A stretch of DNA of 25,398 nucleotides from JALOTE01 sp031422195. GTDB lineage: Bacteria > Pseudomonadota > Alphaproteobacteria > Rhizobiales > Rhizobiaceae. Below the pieces are notes generated by a model, which was given only the letters and a program-made list of their open reading frames with translations, was not told where the DNA came from and did no database searches. A program made the translations under genes and the position numbers. Position 1 is the first letter of the stretch; the number at the start of each line of letters is the position of its first letter. Positions 1 to 6,233 of this stretch are shown here, piece after piece. Location: positions 1 to 25,398 of the forward strand of contig JANOPZ010000067.1 of the NCBI GenBank assembly GCA_031422195.1, in the 5' to 3' direction.

Positions 1-1
1 G

Positions 2-1465
2 GACGAAACGTTGCTGGTGCAATCTGGAAAACCGGTTGGCATTTTCCGCACTCACAAAGATGCGCCGCGTGTTTTAATTGCCAACTCCAACCTCGTGCCG
101 CATTGGGCAACGTGGGAACATTTTAACGAGCTCGATAAAAAAGGCTTGGCGATGTATGGCCAGATGACCGCCGGATCGTGGATTTATATCGGGACGCAAG
201 GCATTGTTCAGGGCACTTATGAAACTTTTGTTGAAGCTGGCCGCCAGCATTATGGCGGCAACCTAACAGGCAAATGGATTCTTACCGGCGGACTTGGCGG
301 TATGGGCGGCGCGCAGCCGCTGGCAGCTGTAATGGCGGGTGCGTGTTGCCTCGCGGTTGAATGCGATGAAACCCGTATCGATTTTCGCCTGCGCACACGC
401 TATGTTGATGCTAAAGCACACAGCCTTGATGAAGCGCTGGCCATGATTGAGGCTTGGACAAAAGCGGGCGAGGCAAAATCTGTTGGGCTTTTGGGCAATG
501 CAGCCGATGTGTTTCCCGAACTGGTAAAGCGCATGCGCAACGGCGGTCAGGGCTCAATTTTTCGCCCCGATATGGTAACCGACCAAACCTCCGCGCACGA
601 CCCTTTGCATGGATATTTGCCGCAAGGGTGGAGCGTGTCGGAATGGAAAGCCAAGCAAGAAACTGACCCAAAATCAGTTGAAATTGCAGCCCGCGCATCC
701 ATGAAAACGCATGTCGCAGCCATGGTGGATTTTTGGAATGCCGGAGTGCCAACACTGGACTATGGCAACAACATCCGCCAAGTCGCCAAAGATGAGGGTC
801 TTGAAAATGCGTTTGCATTTCCAGGCTTTGTGCCCGCTTACATTCGCCCGCTTTTTTGCCGTGGTATCGGGCCGTTCCGCTGGTGTGCTTTGTCGGGTGA
901 TCCGGAGGATATTTACAAAACTGATGCTGCGATGAAAAAGTTGTTCCCGGAAAATACCCCGCTGCACCGCTGGCTCGACATGGCGCGCGAGCGTATTGCG
1001 TTTCAAGGCTTGCCCGCCCGTATTTGCTGGATTGGCCTTGGTGAGCGCCACCGCGCCGGCCTGATGTTCAATGAAATGGTCAAATCCGGTGAGCTTAAAG
1101 CGCCTATCGTGATTGGCCGTGATCATCTGGATTCTGGCTCTGTTGCTTCACCCAACCGCGAAACGGAGGCCATGAAAGATGGCTCAGACGCTGTGTCAGA
1201 CTGGCCGTTGCTCAATGCGCTTTTGAACACAGCTTCCGGCGCAACATGGGTTAGCTTGCACCATGGCGGCGGCGTCGGCATGGGCTTTAGCCAGCATTCC
1301 GGCATGGTTATTGTGGCCGATGGTACAGATGATGCCGCACGGCGTTTGAGTAATGTATTATGGAATGACCCGGCAACAGGTGTCATGCGCCATGCCGATG
1401 CTGGCTATGATATTGCGCTTGATTGCGCAAAGGAACACGGGTTGAACCTGCCGGGGATATTGTAA
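2..1465 (+). CDS. hutU: Urocanate hydratase (5' end cut off by the window)
   Basis: Second enzyme of histidine degradation: converts urocanate to imidazolonepropionate with tightly bound NAD+, in the cytoplasm. The reading frame is open from base 2 and the first codons (DETLLVQSGKPVGIF) already match the interior of the family, so roughly 70 N-terminal residues of a usual ~557 lie outside the window; the TTG at 11 is not the start. Visible family hallmarks are VLIANSNLVPHWATWEHF, MTAGSWIYIG(T)QGI, the glycine-rich NAD-binding stretch GGLGGMGGAQPLA, the active-site-region LPARICWIGLGER and the C-terminal HHGGGVGMG. The stop is TAA at 1463-1465. It converges on the histidine kinase gene after a 44-bp gap. 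Other hut genes would be expected upstream, outside the window. Confidence 0.96.
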   Translation, partial: DETLLVQSGKPVGIFRTHKDAPRVLIANSNLVPHWATWEHFNELDKKGLAMYGQMTAGSWIYIGTQGIVQGTYETFVEAGRQHYGGNLTGKWILTGGLGGMGGAQPLAAVMAGACCLAVECDETRIDFRLRTRYVDAKAHSLDEALAMIEAWTKAGEAKSVGLLGNAADVFPELVKRMRNGGQGSIFRPDMVTDQTSAHDPLHGYLPQGWSVSEWKAKQETDPKSVEIAARASMKTHVAAMVDFWNAGVPTLDYGNNIRQVAKDEGLENAFAFPGFVPAYIRPLFCRGIGPFRWCALSGDPEDIYKTDAAMKKLFPENTPLHRWLDMARERIAFQGLPARICWIGLGERHRAGLMFNEMVKSGELKAPIVIGRDHLDSGSVASPNRETEAMKDGSDAVSDWPLLNALLNTASGATWVSLHHGGGVGMGFSQHSGMVIVADGTDDAARRLSNVLWNDPATGVMRHADAGYDIALDCAKEHGLNLPGIL

Positions 1466-1509
1466 GAAACTTGATTTTGTAAGAGAATTTCAGTCAAGCA
1501 AAGCACTGG

Positions 1510-2952
1510 TCACACCAACGGCAGTTTCACAGTTGCCCGCAGGCCTTTGGGCAACCGGTTTTTAAGGCTGATTGAGCCGCCGTGAGACTGCAAAATAGAG
1601 CGGACGATCGACAGCCCAAGCCCTGCCCCGCCGGTTTGCGCGTTGCGGCTTTCCTCGCCGCGCACGAAGGGCTCAAACATTGCCTCCAGCCTTTCATCGG
1701 CAATTCCTGGCCCTACATCGTCAATGACAATGCAAGCCTCCAATCCATTTTTATCTATTCCATTTCTTTCCAACCGCACTGTGGCCGAACCGCCATAGCG
1801 CACGGCATTGTCAATCAGATTGCCAATGGCGCGGCCTAAAGCGACAGGCCTTGCTTTGACCGCTAACCGCCCGGCGCCCTCAAATACAGCACCGCGCGTT
1901 TTGCATAGTTCTTCAAGAAACGGGGCAAGGTCAAAAACCACGAACTCTTCATTCTCGCGTGCGCCTTGAGCGAAGGTGACCAATCCGTCAGCCATCACGG
2001 TCATATCATCGAGTGTCCGCACAAAGGCGCTGCGCACGTCTTCGTCTTCCAGCATTTCAGCGCGAATGCGAAGGCCCGTGATCGGTGTTCTCAGATCATG
2101 GCCGACAGCGCCTAAGGTGCGCATCCGCTCGGCATCAAAGCCGGCGATTTTAGCCTGCATATCGTTAAATGCCGCGCTGGTTTTGCGAAACTCAAACGCG
2201 CCTTGAACAGGAACGCGGGCTGTTCGGTCTCCACGTCCGGCAGCTTGTGCGGCATCAGCAAGAGCAGATAATGGCCGCACGAGTTGGCGTATGAAAATCA
2301 ACCCGACGCCAAGAACAGCGACCAATGACAGTGCCAAAGTTGTTAGCAACACTTGGAGGCCAACCCCGGCGTTTCGCCCTGCTTCATAAGACACAATGTT
2401 CAACCATTTGTCCTTGCCGCTGGCGGTTTCTAATTGAACCGAAATGACCAATGCACCTGAACGGTCTTCAGGTCTGGCATAGTCAGGTCTGGTTTGGTCA
2501 GGTCTGGTTTGGTCAGGCCTTGATTCATCAGGCCTTGATTGGTCAAAATTTTTCGGCCCGTTTCGTTGAAGATAAAAACGCGGAAGCTGCGTAACAAAAA
2601 CGCTTTGGCCCATTAATTGAGCACGAATTGATGAAGCAACATTAAGCGAGCGTGATGCGTTGCCAGACTGGGCAACAATTGGTACGTTCTCAACTCTGGC
2701 TTGGCTAAAGCGGTTTGAAGCGCTTGCCGTAATTGCCCGCCACAATGGCGGCTCCACCGATTGAAGCGCCGCAACCAAACCGACCGTACGCTCAACCTCG
2801 CGGGCGTCTTGTGCGGCGCGGTCAAACCGTCGGCCTTCTGTTGCCAAAACAAGAAATGCCACAATATTGGCGGCTATCAATGCACCTGCCAAAAGCAGCA
2901 CAAAACGCGCAGCTAAGCTGTCGGGCCGTAATTTTGACAAAAGCCCGCTCAT
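1510..2952 (-). CDS. Sensor histidine kinase (EnvZ-like, HAMP)
   Basis: Membrane sensor kinase of 480 residues, partner of the response regulator just upstream, whose TGA it overlaps by four bases (ATGA), indicating translational coupling. Architecture: N-terminal membrane segment about residues 15-37, periplasmic domain about 40-198, second membrane segment about 199-222, HAMP about 222-275, H-box HDLRTPI with phospho-acceptor His285, N-box NLIDNAVRYG (from 378), DDVGPGI (411-417) and G-box GGAGLGL (441-447). The catalytic part is complete and of EnvZ/OmpR class. The odd part is periplasmic: residues 139-163 are five tandem copies of (S/T/A)RP(D/E)x, encoded by a 15-bp DNA repeat. The stimulus is unknown; the divergent EF-hand gene suggests a cation or envelope signal, which is inference. 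Confidence 0.92.
   Translation of the reverse strand: MSGLLSKLRPDSLAARFVLLLAGALIAANIVAFLVLATEGRRFDRAAQDAREVERTVGLVAALQSVEPPLWRAITASASNRFSQARVENVPIVAQSGNASRSLNVASSIRAQLMGQSVFVTQLPRFYLQRNGPKNFDQSRPDESRPDQTRPDQTRPDYARPEDRSGALVISVQLETASGKDKWLNIVSYEAGRNAGVGLQVLLTTLALSLVAVLGVGLIFIRQLVRPLSALADAAQAAGRGDRTARVPVQGAFEFRKTSAAFNDMQAKIAGFDAERMRTLGAVGHDLRTPITGLRIRAEMLEDEDVRSAFVRTLDDMTVMADGLVTFAQGARENEEFVVFDLAPFLEELCKTRGAVFEGAGRLAVKARPVALGRAIGNLIDNAVRYGGSATVRLERNGIDKNGLEACIVIDDVGPGIADERLEAMFEPFVRGEESRNAQTGGAGLGLSIVRSILQSHGGSISLKNRLPKGLRATVKLPLV
2464..2538 (-). repeat. Five-copy 15-bp repeat inside the kinase periplasmic domain
   Basis: In-frame tandem repeat encoding SRPDE-SRPDQ-TRPDQ-TRPDY-ARPED, kinase residues 139-163. 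The central DNA units (TCAGGTCTGGTTTGG read on the plus strand) are nearly identical, pointing to recent slippage; the outer ones have drifted. Confidence 0.9.
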
Positions 2953-3671
2953 TTTCCCAAATCTTCAACACTTGCCGTCATCCGGTAGCCGCCGCCCCAT
3001 TCAGTGACAATCATAAGCGGATTTGCCGGATCAACTTCGATCTTACGGCGAAGCCGGCTGACTTGATTGTCAATGGCGCGATCATAGGGCTTGGCATCGC
3101 GGCCAAGCGTTAGATCAAGCAAACGCGCGCGGCTGAGCACAATGTTAGGGTGGTCGAGAAACAGGCTTAAGAGCCGGCTTTCTCCAGATGTTAAATCAAC
3201 CACTTTGTCATCCTCGCCGGTAATGCGCTGCGTAGCGGCGTTATGGGTCCAGCCGGCAAAACGGCGCAAGTTTGTTTCAACGACGCTTGGCTGTGGCGGT
3301 GCGCGCCGCAACACTGCCCGAATGCGGGCCAGCAATTCGCGCGGGTTAAACGGCTTGACCAAATAATCATCAGCGCCAAGCTCAAGCCCAACAATCCTGT
3401 CTGTGTCATCGGCCATGGCTGTCAGCAAAATCACCGGCGGGCCACCTTGCGAAACAAGATAGCGGCAAAGGCTTAAACCATCTTCGCCCGGCATCATGAC
3501 ATCGAGCACCACAAGATGAATGGCAGCTTCGCCAATGGCTTTGCGGGCTTCAGCAGCATTGGCGGCCAACCGTGTACGAAAGCCTTGTTTACGCAGATAG
3601 ACGCCAAGCGGCTCGCGAATATCGCGGGCATCATCGACGATTAGAATATGGGGCTCAAACCCGTCGTTCAT
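2949..3671 (-). CDS. OmpR/PhoB-family response regulator
   Basis: DNA-binding response regulator of 240 residues and first gene of the two-component pair. The receiver domain (about 8-120) shows the acidic pocket IVDDARD, phospho-acceptor Asp57 in VVLDVMMPGEDG, the conserved Thr/Ala region LLTAMADDTD and Lys106 in DDYLVKPFNP. A winged-helix Trans_reg_C domain fills about 130-235 (LTSGESRLLSLF, RAIDNQVSRLRRKIE, WGGGYRM). Start is the ATG at 3671; no strong Shine-Dalgarno precedes it. It is divergent from the EF-hand gene, and the 248-bp gap between them carries direct and inverted repeats spaced at 10 and 19 bp, of the type OmpR-family regulators bind, so autoregulation and control of the EF-hand gene are likely but inferred. 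Confidence 0.94.
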   Translation of the reverse strand: MNDGFEPHILIVDDARDIREPLGVYLRKQGFRTRLAANAAEARKAIGEAAIHLVVLDVMMPGEDGLSLCRYLVSQGGPPVILLTAMADDTDRIVGLELGADDYLVKPFNPRELLARIRAVLRRAPPQPSVVETNLRRFAGWTHNAATQRITGEDDKVVDLTSGESRLLSLFLDHPNIVLSRARLLDLTLGRDAKPYDRAIDNQVSRLRRKIEVDPANPLMIVTEWGGGYRMTASVEDLGK

Positions 3672-3742
3672 GTCATGTGCTGTCTAAGGTTTAATCTGCA
3701 CTTGAGCTTTACAGCTTTATTTCAATTTTGGAGCAAACTGAA

Positions 3743-3789
3743 TTGTCGCAAATTGTATCAGAGGCCTTTGCCGCGACAACTGGCGACAA
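3743..3789. promoter_or_regulatory. GCGACAA heptamer cluster, candidate operator
   Basis: GCGACAA occurs at 3773-3779 and again exactly 10 bp later at 3783-3789, with an inverted copy TTGTCGC at 3743-3749. It lies 70-120 bp upstream of the response-regulator start. A 10-bp-spaced direct repeat is the usual layout for an OmpR-family dimer. Function is inferred from position and spacing only. Confidence 0.45.
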
Positions 3790-3834
3790 ACAGGCCGTCG
3801 CGCCGACACATAATTCCCGTCATGAACAACCATC

Positions 3835-3889
3835 TGAACTGCTTGGAACGGAAATCTGTTCCGCACTTCGAAATCTGTTTCGCAGTTCA
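3835..3889. promoter_or_regulatory. Nested palindrome/tandem repeat operator before the EF-hand gene
   Basis: Two small palindromes, CGGAA-N5-TTCCG (3849-3863) and CGAAA-N4-TTTCG (3869-3882), lie in a 19-bp direct repeat (3850-3868 and 3869-3887, 16 of 19 bases equal). Outer 8-bp inverted arms TGAACTGC (3835-3842) and GCAGTTCA (3882-3889) enclose them. The block ends 30 bp before the EF-hand start, so a bound protein would sit on or next to its promoter. Confidence 0.55.
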
Positions 3890-3919
3890 ATGTGACGACT
3901 AAACAAAAGGAAACTTAAA

Positions 3920-4534
3920 ATGACACATTCAAAACGTACAATAATTCTGTTCACAGTTGCTGCAGTTTTAGGCAGCAGCGCAATGACCGCTGTTGCGCAG
4001 GATGCAAGCGCGCCCAACGTCACCGCAGAGCAAGCCGTTCAAACCCCTGGAGCAAAGCCGGGTTTCTGGGCCGGATTAAGAGCAAAATTCAGCGGCGGTC
4101 ATGGCCCTAGACGCGGTGGCGGGGAAATGATGCAAACGCTTATGATCGCAATTGATGCTGATAAAAGCGGTTCAATCACTCAAGCTGAAATTGACACTTT
4201 CCGTGCTGCCAAACTGGCTTTAACCGATACTTCGAAAGATGGCGCGCTCAACCTCGATGAGTTCGCCGCCGCCTATAACAACATGCTGAAAAACCGCATG
4301 GTTGACGCCTTCCAAAACCTTGATGACGATGGCAATGGCTCTATCACCACTGCAGAACTTGATGCGCGTTTTGGCAGTGTTGTTGCTTCAATGGACCGCA
4401 ATGGCGATGGCGCGCTTAGCCAAGCGGACCGCCCTAAACACGGCGGCAAAGACGGCAAACATCGCGGCGGCGATCGGCGCGGTGGTGATCGGCGCGGTGG
4501 TGATCGGGGCCAAATGGAAGGCGGCAATAACTAA
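3920..4534 (+). CDS. Secreted four-EF-hand calcium-binding protein
   Basis: Exported protein of 204 residues. A signal peptide occupies residues 1-26 (hydrophobic core IILFTVAAVLG, cleavage after AVA). Four EF-hand loops follow: DADKSGSITQAE (79-90), DTSKDGALNLDE (103-114), DDDGNGSITTAE (135-146) and DRNGDGALSQAD (159-170). Loops 1-3 end in Glu at position 12; loop 4 ends in Asp, which usually weakens Ca2+ or favours Mg2+. The tail (174-204) is Gly/Arg/Asp/His-rich with three GGDR(R/G) repeats. Start ATG at 3920 follows AAGGAAA. Transcribed alone, divergent from the two-component pair and ended by a terminator at 4579-4603. Likely a periplasmic Ca2+ buffer or sensor; a link to the kinase is inference. 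Confidence 0.9.
   Translation: MTHSKRTIILFTVAAVLGSSAMTAVAQDASAPNVTAEQAVQTPGAKPGFWAGLRAKFSGGHGPRRGGGEMMQTLMIAIDADKSGSITQAEIDTFRAAKLALTDTSKDGALNLDEFAAAYNNMLKNRMVDAFQNLDDDGNGSITTAELDARFGSVVASMDRNGDGALSQADRPKHGGKDGKHRGGDRRGGDRRGGDRGQMEGGNN
4466..4510 (+). repeat. Three-copy 15-bp repeat in the EF-hand protein tail
   Basis: Units 4466-4480, 4481-4495 and 4496-4510 encode GGDRR, GGDRR and GGDRG. The second and third differ at one base, indicating recent slippage. Confidence 0.9.
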
Positions 4535-4578
4535 GCCTTAACCGGTCTGGTTTTGCAAACGACATATCTAAAGCCAAG

Positions 4579-4603
4579 CGGGCGGCACGGCTGCCCGTTT
4601 TTT
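4579..4603 (+). terminator. Rho-independent terminator of the EF-hand gene
   Basis: Stem CGGGCG (4579-4584) pairs with TGCCCG (4592-4597, one G-U) over a 7-base loop and is followed directly by six T residues. It lies 44 bp after the stop codon. Confidence 0.85.
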
Positions 4604-4629
4604 CATACCATATTGTGCTGGACTTTGCG

Positions 4630-4716
4630 TGGTGCCCGGAAGAGGACTCGAACCTCCACACCGTTACCAGTACCAGCACCTGAAGCTGGCGCGTCTACCA
4701 ATTCCGCCATCCGGGC
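4630..4716 (-). tRNA. tRNA-Leu (anticodon CAG)
   Basis: Read on the minus strand, acceptor GCCCGGA (from 4716) pairs with TCCGGGC, followed by discriminator A (4633) and an encoded CCA (4632-4630). The D-arm region GGCGGAATTGGTAGACGC, anticodon stem-loop CCAGC-TTCAGGT-GCTGG (anticodon CAG at 4682-4680), a long variable arm (TACTGGTAACGGTG) and the T-arm GAGGTTCGAGTCCTC are all present. The long variable arm and 87-base length are typical of a class II leucine tRNA. It reads CUG codons. Confidence 0.97.
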
Positions 4717-4787
4717 CTACACGCACCGTTCGTCTAAGCGGGCGGGCTAAGCCTGTCAACGCGAAAACGGCGTAGACGCAGCATAGG

Positions 4788-5411
4788 TTACACCAATTGA
4801 AGGACTTCGTAATGCGTCACGTGGGCGTCAGCCCCAAGCTCGTAAATCATCGGCACGCCGGTTGCGATTTCAAACCCCAAAATCTCTTCATTATTGAGCC
4901 TGTTTAACACCTTGCAAATTGACCGTAACGAATTGCCATGAGCGGCAACAATCACGTTTTTACCCGCTAAAACATCCGGTAAAATATCAGTGACAAAATA
5001 AGGCAACGTGCGCGCAAGTGTGTCTTTCAGGCTTTCACCACCCGGGGGCGGAACGTCGTAAGAGCGCCGCCAGATATGCACTTGTTCCTCGCCCCATTTG
5101 GCGCGGGCATCATCCTTATTGAGGCCGGACAATTCGCCATAATCGCGCTCATTGAGCGCAACGTCACGTGTCACCGGCAAATCGGTTTGGCCAAGCTCGG
5201 CCATAATCAACGCAAGCGTGTGCTGCGCGCGCGTCAGTTCCGACGTATAAGCAACATCGAAATGAAGACCCTTGGCTTTCAGCGCCTGTCCGGCAGCTTT
5301 GGCTTCCTCAATGCCTTTCGGTGTTAAATCTGGGTCGCGCCAACCGGTAAACAGGTTCTTCAAGTTCCACTCGCTTTGACCGTGCCGCACCAGCACCAAA
5401 GTTCCACTCAT
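4788..5411 (-). CDS. gpmA: 2,3-bisphosphoglycerate-dependent phosphoglycerate mutase
   Basis: Interconverts 3- and 2-phosphoglycerate in glycolysis and gluconeogenesis. The 207-residue length is the short alphaproteobacterial form (E. coli GpmA is ~250). Key residues are visible: LVRHGQSEWN with phospho-His10, Arg61 in SELTRAQHT, Glu88 in LNERDYGELSG, and the second histidine His158 in VAAHGNSLRS. The start ATG at 5411 lies 21 bp after the dapB stop, so it is probably the last gene of the mepA-glk-ABC-dapB-gpmA run. No terminator with a clear T-run was found between its stop and the tRNA. Confidence 0.96.
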   Translation of the reverse strand: MSGTLVLVRHGQSEWNLKNLFTGWRDPDLTPKGIEEAKAAGQALKAKGLHFDVAYTSELTRAQHTLALIMAELGQTDLPVTRDVALNERDYGELSGLNKDDARAKWGEEQVHIWRRSYDVPPPGGESLKDTLARTLPYFVTDILPDVLAGKNVIVAAHGNSLRSICKVLNRLNNEEILGFEIATGVPMIYELGADAHVTHYEVLQLV

Positions 5412-5432
5412 ATTGTCATTCCTTGTTTTACA

Positions 5433-6233
5433 TCACAAACCAAGCACATCACGCATGGAATAAAAGCCGGGCTTTTTGCCTTGGCCCCATAGTGCGGCAT
5501 GGATCGCGCCGCGTGCAAAAATACTACGATCAATGGCGCGGTGCGACAGTTCAATCGTTTCGCCTTCCCCCGCAAACAAAACCGAATGTTCACCCACAAC
5601 TGAACCGCCGCGTAAGGTTGCAAAGCCAATAGTGCCTTCAGGCCGTGCGCCGGTATGGCCATCGCGGACACGCACACTGTTTTCAGGAAGCGCAATTCCG
5701 CGCCCCTTGGCTGCGGCTTCACCGAGCATCAATGCCGTGCCTGACGGGGCATCAACTTTGTGTTTATGGTGCATTTCGGCAATCTCGATATCAAAGCTTG
5801 ATGCGGCCAATGATTTTGCTGCCTGCTCGACCAAAATCGAAAGCAAATTGACGCCAAGGCTCATGTTGCCCGATTGCATGACAACTGTATGGCGGGCAGC
5901 GGCTTGCAAGGCTTCGATATGGGATTGCTGCAAACCGGTTGTGCCAACAATATGCACAGCGCGTGCTTGCGCTGCCAAAATGCTGAAAGCAACCGTGGCA
6001 TCAGGCGAAGTAAAATCAAGAATTGCATCAGCTTGAGCAATGGCTGCAACGGCATCGGTTGTGACAGCAATTCCGTTGGCCTCAAGCCCTGCAAGAACGC
6101 CGGAATCCAGGCCGGTGTGTTTTTCACCTTCGCGTTCCAAAGCCGCGCTCAAGTTTGCGTTTGGCATTGCGGCAATCGTTGCAATTAATGTGCGGCCCAT
6201 GCGCCCGGCTGCGCCGGTAACAACAATGTTCAT
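5433..6233 (-). CDS. dapB: 4-hydroxy-tetrahydrodipicolinate reductase
   Basis: Reduces hydroxy-tetrahydrodipicolinate with NAD(P)H in the diaminopimelate/lysine pathway, so it feeds peptidoglycan and lysine synthesis. The N-terminal nucleotide-binding motif is VTGAAGRMGR (about 5-14); GTTG (97-100) and the signature EMHHKHKVDAPSGTA carry the catalytic His155 and Lys159. The length of 266 fits the family. Its ATG overlaps the TGA of the exporter gene (ATGA, 6233-6230), so translation is probably coupled. gpmA follows after 21 bp. Confidence 0.97.
   Translation of the reverse strand: MNIVVTGAAGRMGRTLIATIAAMPNANLSAALEREGEKHTGLDSGVLAGLEANGIAVTTDAVAAIAQADAILDFTSPDATVAFSILAAQARAVHIVGTTGLQQSHIEALQAAARHTVVMQSGNMSLGVNLLSILVEQAAKSLAASSFDIEIAEMHHKHKVDAPSGTALMLGEAAAKGRGIALPENSVRVRDGHTGARPEGTIGFATLRGGSVVGEHSVLFAGEGETIELSHRAIDRSIFARGAIHAALWGQGKKPGFYSMRDVLGL

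Noticed and set aside
3824..3849. Series of GAAC motifs upstream of the EF-hand gene as a LexA box
   Set aside because: Spacings are N8 and N6, not the required N7; they are better explained as parts of the local inverted repeats.
4731..4778. Inverted repeat CGTCTA/TAGACG between gpmA and the tRNA as a terminator
   Set aside because: Six-base arms with a 36-base loop and no T-run; could be chance.
5476..6036. 186-codon plus-strand frame antisense to dapB
   Set aside because: dapB is intact with its catalytic motif; the antisense frame has no start signal or family features.
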